Shown: piece by piece, positions 18,296-27,125 of the stretch
How positions within the stretch are numbered: the stretch's first letter is position 1
Layout of the letters: each line of letters starts with the position of its first letter
Source of the DNA: Pseudomonas abieticivorans
GTDB taxonomy: Bacteria > Pseudomonadota > Gammaproteobacteria > Pseudomonadales > Pseudomonadaceae
Assembly (NCBI RefSeq): GCF_023509015.1
Contig: NZ_CP094975.1
Span: 4,271,501-4,335,500, forward strand
Direction: 5' to 3'
DNA length: 64,000 nt
Notes under the pieces: generated by a model
What the model was told of the DNA's origin: nothing
The model's input: the letters and a program-made list of their open reading frames with translations, nothing else
Database searches by the model: none
Position numbers and translations under genes: made by a program

Positions 18296-19020
18296 CGGAC
18301 GGCCTCCCGGGTACCGGCGCTGTAACGTCGTTCGGCCCAGCGCAGCACCCAGTTGGAGGCGCTGGTGATCACCAGGTAGATCAAGGCCGCAAGGACCAGG
18401 AAGTAGAACAGTTGATAAGTGCTTTTACCGGCATCCTGGGCGGCCTTGACCAGGTCGGCCAGGCCGATGATCGACACCAGCGCGGTGGCCTTGAGGATCA
18501 CCATCCAGTTGTTGCCCAGGCCCGGCAGGGCGTAGCGCATCATCTGCGGGAACACCACCAGGCGAAAGCGCTGGCTGCGGGACAGGCCGTAGGCCGTGGC
18601 GGCCTCGACCTGGCCACGCGGCACCGCCAGAATCGCCCCGCGAAAGGTCTCTGTGAAATAGGCACCGTAGATAAAGCCCAGGGTGATGACACCCGAGGCG
18701 AAAGGGTCAATCTCGATGTAGTCCCAATCCATGGCATCGGTCAGATTGCTCAGCCAGGTCTGCAGGCTGTAGAAAATCAGCAGCATCAGCACCAGGTCGG
18801 GTACGCCACGGATCAGCGTGGTGTAGATCTGTGCCGGGATGCGAAAGAACTTGACGCTGGAGAGCTTGGCGCTGGCGCCGATCAGGCCGAGCAGGATACT
18901 GACCGCCAGCGACAGGATCGCCAGTTTGATGGTCATCCAGGTGCCCAGCATCAGGATCGGGCCGAAGCCCTTCAAGCTCAAGGCCGAGAGGCCGAGGTGT
19001 TGCAACAGGTCATCGAGCAT
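18292..19020 (-). CDS. ABC transporter permease, HisQ/AotQ-like
   Basis: This 242-residue inner-membrane subunit is the second half of the permease pair. The EAA motif reads QVEAATAYGLSRSQRFRLVVF and helices dominate the rest. Typical HisQ-group features include IRGVPDLVLMLLIFYS near residue 70 and PGLGNNWMVILKATALVSIIG. It is separated from the binding-protein gene upstream by 67 bp containing a hairpin, and overlaps the next permease by 4 bp. Confidence 0.9.
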   Translation of the reverse strand: MLDDLLQHLGLSALSLKGFGPILMLGTWMTIKLAILSLAVSILLGLIGASAKLSSVKFFRIPAQIYTTLIRGVPDLVLMLLIFYSLQTWLSNLTDAMDWDYIEIDPFASGVITLGFIYGAYFTETFRGAILAVPRGQVEAATAYGLSRSQRFRLVVFPQMMRYALPGLGNNWMVILKATALVSIIGLADLVKAAQDAGKSTYQLFYFLVLAALIYLVITSASNWVLRWAERRYSAGTREAVR

Positions 19021-19041
19021 GAATCAGGCCTTTGACGGTAG

Positions 19042-19076
19042 AAAAAACGCCCACTCCCCAGGGAGGAGTGAGCGTT
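19042..19076 (-). terminator. Hairpin after binding-protein gene, probable attenuating terminator
   Basis: ACGCCCACTCC and GGAGTGAGCGT pair imperfectly, with a T-tract on the minus strand. It follows the binding-protein stop and precedes the permease. Such partial terminators commonly keep binding-protein mRNA in excess over the membrane components. Confidence 0.6.
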
Positions 19077-19087
19077 GTCACCAAATG

Positions 19088-19867
19088 TTACTTGCCGCTG
19101 TACAGGTTCAGGTCACCGAAGTGCTTCTTCTGGATTTCAGCGTAGGTGCCGTCTTTGTGTAACGCTTCGATACCTTTGTTCAGGAATACCTGAAGGTCTT
19201 TGTTACCCTTTTTGATACCGACGGCGGTCTTGGCCGGCAGCAGTGGGTCATCGACCGGCTTGCCCACTTCGTAGTCGGCGCCCTGTGGCGACTTCAGGAA
19301 GCCCAGTTCAGCTTGCAGCATGTCCTGGATGGAGGCGTCGAGGCGGCCCGACACCAGGTCGGCGTACACCTGGTCCTGGTTGGCGTAGGCCTTGGTGGTC
19401 ACGCCGGCCTTGTCCAGCACGGCCTTGGCGTAGGCTTCTTGAATGGTGCCTTGCTCATAGCCCACGGTCTTGCCTTTGAGCGACTCGGGGGTGGTGAAGT
19501 TAGCGCCTTTCTTGAACACCAGCGAGGTCGGGCCGGAGAACAGTTCGTTGGAGAAGTCGATGGTTTTCTGACGGGCTTCGGTCACGGTCATCGACGAAAT
19601 CACGCCGTCGAATTTACCGGCGTTCAGGCCCGGGATCATGCCGTCGAAGTCGTTTTCGACCCACTTGCACTGAACCTTGAGTTCTTTACAGATGGCATTG
19701 CCCAGATCGATGTCGAAGCCCACCAGGCTGCCGTCGGCGGCCTTGGATTCGAACGGTGCATAGGAAGGGTCAACCCCGAAACGCAGGGTTTTGTATTCCT
19801 TGGCCATTGCGGCGCCAGCAGACAAACATAGAGCCAGTGCAGAAAGGGTCAGCAATGCTTTTTTCAT
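19088..19867 (-). CDS. Periplasmic basic amino acid-binding protein (HisJ/ArgT/AotJ-like)
   Basis: This 259-residue protein captures the substrate for the downstream importer. It has a signal peptide (1-22, cut after GAAMA), then the family-3 pattern RFGVDPSYAPFESKAADGSLVGFDIDLGNAIC. Further hallmarks are DFDGMIPGLNAGKFDGVISSM and the hinge motif SGRLDASIQD. The set points to lysine/arginine/ornithine/histidine. It is the first gene of the operon; the ~200-bp gap upstream should contain the promoter. Exact specificity cannot be read from sequence. Confidence 0.9.
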   Translation of the reverse strand: MKKALLTLSALALCLSAGAAMAKEYKTLRFGVDPSYAPFESKAADGSLVGFDIDLGNAICKELKVQCKWVENDFDGMIPGLNAGKFDGVISSMTVTEARQKTIDFSNELFSGPTSLVFKKGANFTTPESLKGKTVGYEQGTIQEAYAKAVLDKAGVTTKAYANQDQVYADLVSGRLDASIQDMLQAELGFLKSPQGADYEVGKPVDDPLLPAKTAVGIKKGNKDLQVFLNKGIEALHKDGTYAEIQKKHFGDLNLYSGK

Positions 19868-20066
19868 TGTGCAGTCCTTAGAACCAGATATGAGCGTACG
19901 TCTTGGTACGCGACGTTCGTTACCGGCAAATGCCAGACATCATTTTGATAGCAAATTTCGCACCACAGTACCCAAACAAGCGTTTAAATGGATTCGTATG
20001 AGGGGCTCTGGTGCGCGACTGTGCCCAAATCCGGGCAGTCGAAATATGGCGCACCAAAAAAGAGCT

Positions 20067-21707
20067 TCACTTTAAAAGGTCTTGCAGGGTGGCAAGACAA
20101 TCCGCCTCTTCCACAGGCTTGTCCAGTCGCCAGCGCAGCATGCGCGGAAACCGTACGGCAATGCCGCTTTTATGTCTTTTTGACAGGGAAATGCCTTCGA
20201 AGGCCAGCTCGAACACCAAGGTCGGGGTGACGCTGCGCACGGGGCCGAATTTCTCGACGGTGGTCTTGCGCACGATGGCGTCGACCTTGCGCATTTGCTC
20301 GTCGGTAAGGCCCGAGTAGGCCTTGGCAAACGGCACCAGGCTGCGTTCGGCGCTGCCGGGCGGGTTGTCCCATACCGCGAAGGTGAAGTCGGTGTACAGG
20401 CTGGCGCGGCGGCCATGGCCGGCCTGGGCGTAGATCAGCACCGCGTCGACGCTGAAGGGGTCGACCTTCCACTTCCACCACACGCCCATGTCCTTGGTAC
20501 GGCCCACCCCATAGAGCGATTCGCGGGCCTTGAGCATCATCCCTTCGACGCCCAGGCTGCGGGAGGCTTCGCGTTGCACGGCCAGATCGTTCCAACCTTC
20601 CCCGTGGAGCACCGGGGACAGGCGCAGCACCGATTCGGCGCACGCCGCCACCACCTGATCCAACTGCCCGCGGCGCTTGTGCTGGGGTTCGCTGCGCCAG
20701 TCCTCGCCCTGCCATTCCAGCAGGTCGTAGGCCAGCACGGCGACGGGCACGTCCTCAAGGATCTTCTTGCCCAGGGTCTTGCGGCCGATGCGCTGTTGCA
20801 ACAGGGCGAAGGGCTGCACCTGGTCGTCCTTCCACACCACGATCTCGCCGTCGATCACCGTGCCGTCGGGCAGCCGCTGCTGCAAGGCCATGAGTTCGGG
20901 AAAGCGTTCGCTGACCAGCTCCTCGCCCCTGGACCAGATCCACAGGCGGCCATCGCGCTTGACCAGTTGTGCGCGGATGCCGTCCCACTTCCATTCCACT
21001 TGCCAGTCGCTGGCCGGCCCCAGCAGTGCGTCGAACTGATCCACCGGTTGTTGCAGGGCATGGGCCAGGAAAAACGGATAGGGCTGGCCGCCACGCTGAG
21101 CGTGTTCGTCAGCCGATTCCGGGGCGATCAGTTTGAGGTAGCGCTCGGCCTTGGGCGTGTGGGACAAATCGGTATAGCCCACCAGCCGCTGCGCCACGCG
21201 CTTGCTGTCGACCCCGGCCAGTTGCGCCAGCGCCCGGGTGACCAGCAGCTTGGACACGCCGACGCGAAAGCTGCCGGTGATCAGCTTCAGGCACACCATC
21301 AGGCTTTGCTGGTCCAGTTTTGCCCACAGGGCCGGCAGCCGCTCGGCGAGGGTTTCCGCTGGCAGGCCGCGCAGGGGCAGCAGGTATTCCTGAACCCAGT
21401 AGGCCAGGCCTGCGTCGCTGCTGTGTGGGCTTTGCGGCAGCAACAGGGAGAAGGTTTCGGCCAAATCGCCCACGGCTTGGTAGCTCTCCTCGAACAACCA
21501 CTCGGGCAAGTTTGCGGCCTTGATCCCCAGTTCCCGGAGCACGCGGCTGGGCACCAGTTGGCGGGGGCGGCCGCCGGCCAGAAAGTACACCGCCCACGCC
21601 GCGTCTTCGGGCGTCGCCTTGGCGAAATAAGCCTGCATGGCGGCAAGCTTGGCGTTGCTGGACGTGGTGGCATCAAGGTCGCCATACAGTTCGGCGAAGG
21701 CTTTCAT
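20067..21707 (-). CDS. ATP-dependent DNA ligase of the ligase-associated repair module
   Basis: This 546-residue ligase has an N-terminal DNA-binding domain (1-200). The nucleotidyltransferase domain has adenylated lysine K240 in VEWKWDGIRAQLVKRDG, and an OB-fold domain follows (about 430-546). Motif III-V equivalents include TVIDGEIVVW, GVEGMMLK and WWKWKVDPFS. This size and the partner genes identify the bacterial LigC/LigB-like ligase of the four-gene response rather than LigD of end-joining (no polymerase or Ku nearby). It overlaps the exonuclease gene upstream by 4 bp. Its usual downstream partner, the Lhr helicase, is displaced by the transporter operon. Confidence 0.92.
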   Translation of the reverse strand: MKAFAELYGDLDATTSSNAKLAAMQAYFAKATPEDAAWAVYFLAGGRPRQLVPSRVLRELGIKAANLPEWLFEESYQAVGDLAETFSLLLPQSPHSSDAGLAYWVQEYLLPLRGLPAETLAERLPALWAKLDQQSLMVCLKLITGSFRVGVSKLLVTRALAQLAGVDSKRVAQRLVGYTDLSHTPKAERYLKLIAPESADEHAQRGGQPYPFFLAHALQQPVDQFDALLGPASDWQVEWKWDGIRAQLVKRDGRLWIWSRGEELVSERFPELMALQQRLPDGTVIDGEIVVWKDDQVQPFALLQQRIGRKTLGKKILEDVPVAVLAYDLLEWQGEDWRSEPQHKRRGQLDQVVAACAESVLRLSPVLHGEGWNDLAVQREASRSLGVEGMMLKARESLYGVGRTKDMGVWWKWKVDPFSVDAVLIYAQAGHGRRASLYTDFTFAVWDNPPGSAERSLVPFAKAYSGLTDEQMRKVDAIVRKTTVEKFGPVRSVTPTLVFELAFEGISLSKRHKSGIAVRFPRMLRWRLDKPVEEADCLATLQDLLK

Positions 21708-22708
21708 GAGGCCTGCTGCTCGTCTTCGTCACCGTATTGGGTGGTGAAACCCTGGGCTTCCAGACCCAGTTCGCGCAGGTAGCGCACCAGCACCGCGACC
21801 GAACCGTGGGTGACCATCACCCGTTCGGCGCCCGTTTGCTCGATGGCCCAGAGCAGCCCGGGCCAGTCGGCATGGTCGGAGAGCACGAAGCCGCGGTCCA
21901 CGCCGCGCCGCCGGCGGGTGCCGCGCAGGCGCATCCAGCCGCTGGCAAAGGCGTCGCTGTACTCGCCGAAGCGGCGCATCCAGGTACTGCCGCCGGCCGA
22001 GGGCGGGGCCAGGATCAGGGCTTGGCGCAGGGCTGGGTCGGTTTTCTTGAAGTCGCCGGCGTAATGGGTTTCGGGAATGTACACGCCACCTTCTCGGTAC
22101 ACCCGGTTCAACGGCTCGACGGCGCCATGCACCAGGATCGGCCCGATGTGTTCGTCGATGCCATGCAAAATCCGCTGGGCCTTGCCGAAGGCATAGGCGA
22201 ACAGCACGCTGGCGCGGCCCTGCGCTGCGTTGGCTCGCCACCAGTCGTTCACCTCGTTGAAGATTTCAGCCTGGGGCTGCCAGCGGTAGATGGGCAAGCC
22301 AAAGGTCGATTCGGTGATGAAGGTGTGGCAGCGCACCGGCTCAAATGGCGCGCAGGTGCCGTCGGCTTCCACCTTGTAATCGCCGGAGGCCACCCAGACT
22401 TCGCCCTGGTATTGCAGGCGCACCTGGGCCGAGCCGAGCACATGGCCGGCAGGGTGAAAACTCAAGGTGACGCCGTGGTGTTGCAGACGCTCGCCGTAGG
22501 CCAGGGTTTGCAGGTTGATGTCCTGGCCCAGCCGCGCGCGCAGGATACCTTCGCCTGGGGCGGCGGCCAGGTAGTGGGTGTTGCCGGTGCGGGCGTGGTC
22601 GCCGTGGCCATGGGTGATCACCGAGCGTTCCACCGGGCGCCAAGGGTCGATGTAGAAGTCGCCAGGCGGGCAGTAGAGGCCTTCGGGGCGGGCGATGACA
22701 AGGTCCAT
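21704..22708 (-). CDS. MBL-fold exonuclease, ligase-associated DNA damage response
   Basis: This metallo-beta-lactamase/beta-CASP exonuclease is the first gene of the ligase repair module. From the chosen ATG at 22708 it is 334 residues and starts MDLVIARPEGLYCPPGDFYI. The zinc motif is ITHGHGDHARTGN, with later MBL/CASP motifs AGHVLGSAQV, ASGDYKVE, LSDHADW and VTHGSVAV. An in-frame start at 22804 would add 32 poorly conserved residues running into a REPIN, so the shorter form is preferred. The 4-bp overlap with the ligase implies co-translation. Confidence 0.9.
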   Translation of the reverse strand: MDLVIARPEGLYCPPGDFYIDPWRPVERSVITHGHGDHARTGNTHYLAAAPGEGILRARLGQDINLQTLAYGERLQHHGVTLSFHPAGHVLGSAQVRLQYQGEVWVASGDYKVEADGTCAPFEPVRCHTFITESTFGLPIYRWQPQAEIFNEVNDWWRANAAQGRASVLFAYAFGKAQRILHGIDEHIGPILVHGAVEPLNRVYREGGVYIPETHYAGDFKKTDPALRQALILAPPSAGGSTWMRRFGEYSDAFASGWMRLRGTRRRRGVDRGFVLSDHADWPGLLWAIEQTGAERVMVTHGSVAVLVRYLRELGLEAQGFTTQYGDEDEQQAS

Positions 22709-22786
22709 GGAAGGCGTGGCCTGCGTGGGGGGCTTGTCTGTTATGAGGGGGGTGGGGCGAGGTAAGTTCGAATTTTGCGTACCCGT

Positions 22787-22876
22787 ATGTAGGGGCGGAT
22801 TCATCCGTGAAAAGATCGCTGCGGTTTACCTGCTGCACCGCGTTACGGCCTTCGCGGATGAATCCGCTCCTACAGT
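22787..22876. repeat. REPIN (paired inverted REP copies)
   Basis: TGTAGGGGCGGATTCATCCGTGAA and TTCGCGGATGAATCCGCTCCTACA flank a ~40-base spacer, forming a long hairpin between quiP and the exonuclease gene. Confidence 0.85.
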
Positions 22877-22881
22877 GGGGC

Positions 22882-25386
22882 TTATTTGCCAGGGGTCAAC
22901 GTGAGGCGCTTGTTGCCGTAGGCCCTTTCGAAGTTTTGCGGCTGCATCGGGAACGACACGTACTGCCCCTTCAACCACGGGTCAATCCCGTCGGCATAGT
23001 GCGGGCTGGCCGGGTTGGAAGACTGGCCGGTGCCGTTCATGCCCATCATCGGTTCGGCCTGGCCGAAGTCGACGATCAGGCGCATGGCCGGGACCAGGGT
23101 CACGTCGAAGTTGTCACCCCAGGCGTAGGCCGCGGCGTTCAGGGTGGTGTGGTCGCCACCGGCCGGGCGTGGCCCGCGGTTGAACAGGTTGGCGCTGCCG
23201 ACCGGGCCCTTGGCTTGCGAGGTCCAGGTGTAGTGGTGCAGGTTGCCCCACTGCCAGGCCTTGTGATCGGCGCCCAATTGGCTGTCGCCGGCGGTCACGG
23301 CGGCGGCCAGGCTGCGGGCCAGGATGGCGGGCTTGTCCTCTTTTTGTGGCGTGCGAATGTCGTCCCAGAACGGGCTGTCTTCGCGTGCCAGCAAGTGATC
23401 GGCCTGGGCCGAGTACGACAGGTTGCCGTTGGCCACGAAGGCCTTCCAGCTCGGGCTGTTTTCCGGGCCCAGTTCGTCCAGGAAGATCTGCCGGGTGCTT
23501 TCCTGCAGGAACAGTTCGTACAGCGCGGCATCGGCCGAGGTGGCCGACAGGTTGCCGTTGAAGGCCAGCAGGCGGGTCAGCGCTTCCTGAGCCTTGGCGC
23601 GGTCGGCGGCGGGCAGGGCGTCGATGGCCTTTTTCAGCGGCTGGGCCATGCCGGGGGCCTGGAGCATCGCTTTGAGCTTGGGGGCGAACGTGGTGGTCTG
23701 GTCGTACTGCATGGCGATCATGCTGCGGCTGTCCTGCTTGCCGTTGGCTGCCAGTTGCGCCATGCGCTCGCTGCGCTCCGGGTAGTACCAGGAATTGGAC
23801 AACTGCATGCCATAGCCATGGGGCACGGTGCGCTGGTTGGCAGTGCCCAGCCAGCCTTGCGGCGGGTCCTGGTCATAGGGGTGCAGCATCGCATCGGCAT
23901 AGCCGTCCCAGTCATAACGGCTGTCCCAGCCCGGTGACGGGACCAGGCCCAGGCCTTCGCGACGGTTGGGGAAGCGCCCGGTCACCTGCCAGCCAATGTG
24001 CTCGGCATCGGCAAACACCATGTTCACCGCGATGGCGCGGATCTCACGGCTGGCGTCGGACGCCGCTTCAGCCGATTGCGCACGGGACAGGTCGAAAAAC
24101 GCATCGAGAGTTTTGTCGTCCTTGTAGTCCGGCATTTGCAGCGCCAGGCCCAGGCCGCTGTTCAGGGCCATGGGTTGCAGGGCGTTCTTTTTTTCGCCCA
24201 AGGCGCTGTTGAGCAGGGGGCCGTGGCGAGTTTCGTACACGGTTTCGCGGATTGGCCGCTGGCCCTTGATGAAAAAGGTTTCGTTGCGGGCCATCGCAGG
24301 CAGCCATTTGCCGTCGGCCAGGTACAGCAGGCGGCCGCCTTCGCGCTTGACCTTCTCCAGGAAGATGTCCTGGTTGTCGCCCATGGCCATGGTCATGCCC
24401 CAGGCCACTTTGCCGTTGAAACCGCTGAGCACGCCGGGGAAACCGGCCATGGACACGCCGGCCGCCTGGTATTTGGGCGCGCGGATCTGCACGTAGTTCC
24501 AGGCCGAAGGGATGGCGATGGGCAGGTGCGTGTCGTTGGCGAACAGGCTTTTGCCACTGCGGCTACGCTGGGGCGAGAAGGCCCAGTTGTTGGACGCGGC
24601 GACCCCAAGCATGTTCATGTCGGCAAGGCTTGCGGCCACGGTGTTCAATTCGCCCAAGCCTGCGATTTGCCCGTTCAAGGTCAGGCCCTTGAGCTTGTCG
24701 GTTTCGGCAAACGGCAGCGGGTCGTCCGGGTAGGTGGGCATCAGCCAGGCGAGTTTGTCCGGCCCGATCTTTTGCGCCAGCACCAGTGAGTTGATTTCTT
24801 CCTGCAGGTTTACCGACAGGCCGAAGTTCATCAGGCAGAAGATCAGTGCCGAGTCTTCCGGTTGCCAGTATTCAGGCTTGTAGCTGGACTCGGCGAGGTC
24901 CATCGGCAGTTTGTCGCGGTAGCGGAACAGGTAGGCGTTGACCCCGCGTGCGTACACCTCGAAGAAGCGCTTGAGGCGCGGCGACGAGCCGGCATAGAGC
25001 TCGGCGGCACTCTTCCTGAGGTTGACGGTGCGCATGAACCGGTCGATTTCCAGAGTGTCGGGGCCGGCCATCTCGCTCAGGCGACCCTGGGCCAGCAGGC
25101 GCATGCCGACCATCTGGCTGATGCGGTCGGTGGCCGCGATGTAGCCTTGGGCAAACAATGCATCGTGGAAACTGTTGCTCTCGATCAGCGGCATGCCCAT
25201 GGCGTTGCGGCGCACTGATACGTTTTGGGCCAGGCCCTTGAGCGGTTGCACGCCACTGTCGGGGGGCAGGGTGTCGGCGTAGCGGTCGTCGAGCCAGTTT
25301 TGGCAACCCGTCAGGCTAAGCAGCCCAACCATTGTCGCGGCGGCGCCGAACCGGGGGATGAAGGTAAAAGGGGCTGGCGAGGCCAT
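22882..25386 (-). CDS. quiP: QuiP-type acyl-homoserine lactone acylase (penicillin acylase family)
   Basis: QuiP cleaves the acyl chain from long-chain N-acyl-homoserine lactone signals. It belongs to the Ntn-hydrolases, which self-cleave to expose an N-terminal serine. The 834-residue precursor has a signal/lipoprotein-like N-terminus (LSLTGC, C28). The nucleophile is S265 in [12 protein letters not shown], preceded by a typical spacer and followed by the large beta subunit. Long stretches match the P. aeruginosa QuiP sequence as I recall it ([28 protein letters not shown] at the end). The neighbours (GST, YchJ, OmpA) follow P. aeruginosa order. Other acyl amides could also be substrates. 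Confidence 0.88.
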   Translation of the reverse strand: MASPAPFTFIPRFGAAATMVGLLSLTGCQNWLDDRYADTLPPDSGVQPLKGLAQNVSVRRNAMGMPLIESNSFHDALFAQGYIAATDRISQMVGMRLLAQGRLSEMAGPDTLEIDRFMRTVNLRKSAAELYAGSSPRLKRFFEVYARGVNAYLFRYRDKLPMDLAESSYKPEYWQPEDSALIFCLMNFGLSVNLQEEINSLVLAQKIGPDKLAWLMPTYPDDPLPFAETDKLKGLTLNGQIAGLGELNTVAASLADMNMLGVAASNNWAFSPQRSRSGKSLFANDTHLPIAIPSAWNYVQIRAPKYQAAGVSMAGFPGVLSGFNGKVAWGMTMAMGDNQDIFLEKVKREGGRLLYLADGKWLPAMARNETFFIKGQRPIRETVYETRHGPLLNSALGEKKNALQPMALNSGLGLALQMPDYKDDKTLDAFFDLSRAQSAEAASDASREIRAIAVNMVFADAEHIGWQVTGRFPNRREGLGLVPSPGWDSRYDWDGYADAMLHPYDQDPPQGWLGTANQRTVPHGYGMQLSNSWYYPERSERMAQLAANGKQDSRSMIAMQYDQTTTFAPKLKAMLQAPGMAQPLKKAIDALPAADRAKAQEALTRLLAFNGNLSATSADAALYELFLQESTRQIFLDELGPENSPSWKAFVANGNLSYSAQADHLLAREDSPFWDDIRTPQKEDKPAILARSLAAAVTAGDSQLGADHKAWQWGNLHHYTWTSQAKGPVGSANLFNRGPRPAGGDHTTLNAAAYAWGDNFDVTLVPAMRLIVDFGQAEPMMGMNGTGQSSNPASPHYADGIDPWLKGQYVSFPMQPQNFERAYGNKRLTLTPGK

Positions 25387-25488
25387 GGCAAGGCTCCTGC
25401 GGGGGTGACAATCGGAAAGGCGCTACGTTAGTGAGCGCGCGGTCGCCACGCAAGCGGGTACAGCCCCTTTATTTGCACGTTCGTCCGG

Positions 25489-26133
25489 TCAGGCCTTGGG
25501 CGGGTTGATCTTGTCGGTCCAGGCGTAGGCGCGAACGGTGGCCGGCCGGGCCTTGACGCTGTCGAACCAGCGCTTGAGGTTCGGGAAGCTGTTCAGGTCC
25601 TGGCTTTGGCGCTCGTACGGCACGATCCACGGGTAGATGGCCATGTCGGCGATGCTGTAGTCGTTGCCGGCGACGAACTCGCGGTCGGCCAGGCGCTTGT
25701 CGAGCACGCCATACAAACGGGCGGTCTCGTCGATGTAGCGCTTCATGGCGTAGGGGATTTTTTCCGGGGCGAATGCGTTGAAGTGGTGGTTTTGCCCGGC
25801 CATCGGGCCCAGGCCGCCCATTTGCCAGAACAGCCATTGCAGGGTTTCTTCACGCCCGCGCAGGTCTTGGGCGATGAATAGCCCAGTCTTCTCGGCCAGG
25901 TACAACAGGATCGCCCCGGACTCGAACAGCGAAATCGGCGCGCCGCCGTCGGCAGGCGCGGTGTCGACGATGGCCGGGATGCGATTGTTGGGGGAAATTT
26001 TCAAGAAGGCCGGCTCGAACTGCTCGTTCTTGCCGATGTTGACCGGGTGCACGTTGTAGGCAAGGCCGGCCTCTTCCAGGAACAGGGTGATCTTGTGGCC
26101 GTTGGGGGTGGTCCAGTAATGCAAGTCGATCAT
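25489..26133 (-). CDS. Glutathione S-transferase family protein (YfcG/Nu-like)
   Basis: This 214-residue protein has the thioredoxin-like GST N-terminal domain (1-80) and an all-helical C-terminal domain. The N-terminal TTPNGHKITLFLEEAGL and glutathione-binding LFESGAILLYLAEKTG are intact. The TPNG start and overall length match the YfcG/disulfide-bond oxidoreductase branch, which reduces disulfides with bound glutathione. It is downstream of a REPIN and oriented with quiP. The natural substrate is unknown. Confidence 0.9.
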   Translation of the reverse strand: MIDLHYWTTPNGHKITLFLEEAGLAYNVHPVNIGKNEQFEPAFLKISPNNRIPAIVDTAPADGGAPISLFESGAILLYLAEKTGLFIAQDLRGREETLQWLFWQMGGLGPMAGQNHHFNAFAPEKIPYAMKRYIDETARLYGVLDKRLADREFVAGNDYSIADMAIYPWIVPYERQSQDLNSFPNLKRWFDSVKARPATVRAYAWTDKINPPKA

Positions 26134-26161
26134 GGAGTGCTCCTAGGGTATGCCGTACCCG

Positions 26162-26248
26162 GTAGGAGCGGATTTATCCGCGAAGGCATCGCCACTGTGT
26201 GTCAGGCGTATCTCAGCGCTGCTTTCGCGGATAAATCCGCTCCTACAG
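26162..26248. repeat. REPIN (paired inverted REP copies)
   Basis: GTAGGAGCGGATTTATCCGCGAA and TTCGCGGATAAATCCGCTCCTAC are perfect inverses around a ~40-base spacer. This is the cleanest example in the window. Confidence 0.9.
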
Positions 26249-26263
26249 GGGAGGGGGGTAAGC

Positions 26264-26289
26264 AAAAAAACGGCCCGCAGGCCGTTTTT
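26264..26289 (-). terminator. Rho-independent terminator
   Basis: AAAAAAACGGCCCGCAGGCCGTTTTT lies just after the stop of the SEC-C gene on the minus strand, with a GC stem and T-tract. Confidence 0.85.
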
Positions 26290-26299
26290 GTCATTCAAT

Positions 26300-26512
26300 T
26301 CAAGCGCCGTGGCACTTCTTGAATTTTTTCCCGTTGCCGCATGGGCACGGGTCGTTGCGGCCCACGTCTTTCAGGGCGTTGCGCACTGGCTCTTGCGGCT
26401 CGTGGTTGCAATGCGGGCCGTGCACGTGACCGTGGTCGTGTTCGTGGTGGTCATGACCATGGTCGTGATCGTGGTTGCAGTCAGGGCCATGGACATGGGG
26501 TTGTTGGGTCAT
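26300..26512 (-). CDS. Histidine-rich small SEC-C zinc-binding protein
   Basis: This 70-residue protein has about 14 histidines plus two CNH motifs in its first 37 residues ([19 protein letters not shown]). A SEC-C zinc motif, [18 protein letters not shown], ends the protein. SEC-C motifs bind zinc and, in SecA, contact SecB. The His-rich head resembles metal-storage tails of zinc or nickel chaperones. It could store or deliver a transition metal, but no function is established from sequence. It sits between a lipoprotein gene and a terminator on the minus strand, in the quiP-ompA neighbourhood. Confidence 0.85.
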   Translation of the reverse strand: MTQQPHVHGPDCNHDHDHGHDHHEHDHGHVHGPHCNHEPQEPVRNALKDVGRNDPCPCGNGKKFKKCHGA

Positions 26513-26518
26513 TGCGGG

Positions 26519-27004
26519 TTACTCCGGAATTAGATCGCCGGGAATTATCTCACCACTGCGCGAAAGCTGCTGGGTATGGCCGAAAAATAATCCGGTACTC
26601 AACTCGCCCTCCAGGCGGTAGGGGATGGGGCGGTCGGGGTGGCGCAGCAGTTTGACCACGTCACGCAGGTGCTGCCACAGGTTGGTGCGGATCGGCACTT
26701 GGAAATAACCACGGCTGTTGGCGGCCACGGTAAACCATTCGTCGTAATCGCCATCGGCGAGCAGGATGTCGGCCAGATGGATGCGGTAGCGCAGGCCGCG
26801 CACCGGCAGGCTTGAATCGTTGGGGTTGTCGATGGAAAAATGCAACACGAATTGTTGCTGCAACAGCTTGGCCTTGACCACCTCAACCTTGACCAGGTGC
26901 ACTTGCGCGTCCTGGAAGCCGCCAGTGAACCACGTCGAACAGCCGCCCAGGCTGAGCAGCAAAAGTAGAGCGACTGTGCGTAACGCGTATGCCTGGGCAA
27001 TCAT
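26519..27004 (-). CDS. LEA type 2 (WHy-domain) lipoprotein
   Basis: This 161-residue protein has a lipoprotein signal with lipobox LGGC (C22), so it should be anchored to a membrane. The mature part is a single WHy/LEA14-like beta-sandwich: FVLHFSIDNPNDSSLPVRGLRY, then GRGYFQVPI-like strands. Such domains occur in desiccation- and stress-linked proteins, but the role in Pseudomonas is unclear. It is 6 bp upstream of the SEC-C gene, so the two form an operon. Confidence 0.8.
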   Translation of the reverse strand: MIAQAYALRTVALLLLLSLGGCSTWFTGGFQDAQVHLVKVEVVKAKLLQQQFVLHFSIDNPNDSSLPVRGLRYRIHLADILLADGDYDEWFTVAANSRGYFQVPIRTNLWQHLRDVVKLLRHPDRPIPYRLEGELSTGLFFGHTQQLSRSGEIIPGDLIPE

Positions 27005-27125
27005 TGGCGGGCTCCGTGCTGTGGCGTCAGTCTACTAGCCCTTTGCCCTTGTGAGCGAAATTCCTCCTGCGCCATACTGCACGTTCGTGCTGATCGGTGT
27101 GCGCCCAGCCGGCAGGAGTGTGCCC

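Noticed and set aside
20295..21782. 495-residue plus-strand ORF across the ligase gene
   Set aside because: Shadow of the ligase reading frame, Gln/Ala/Gly-rich with no motifs.
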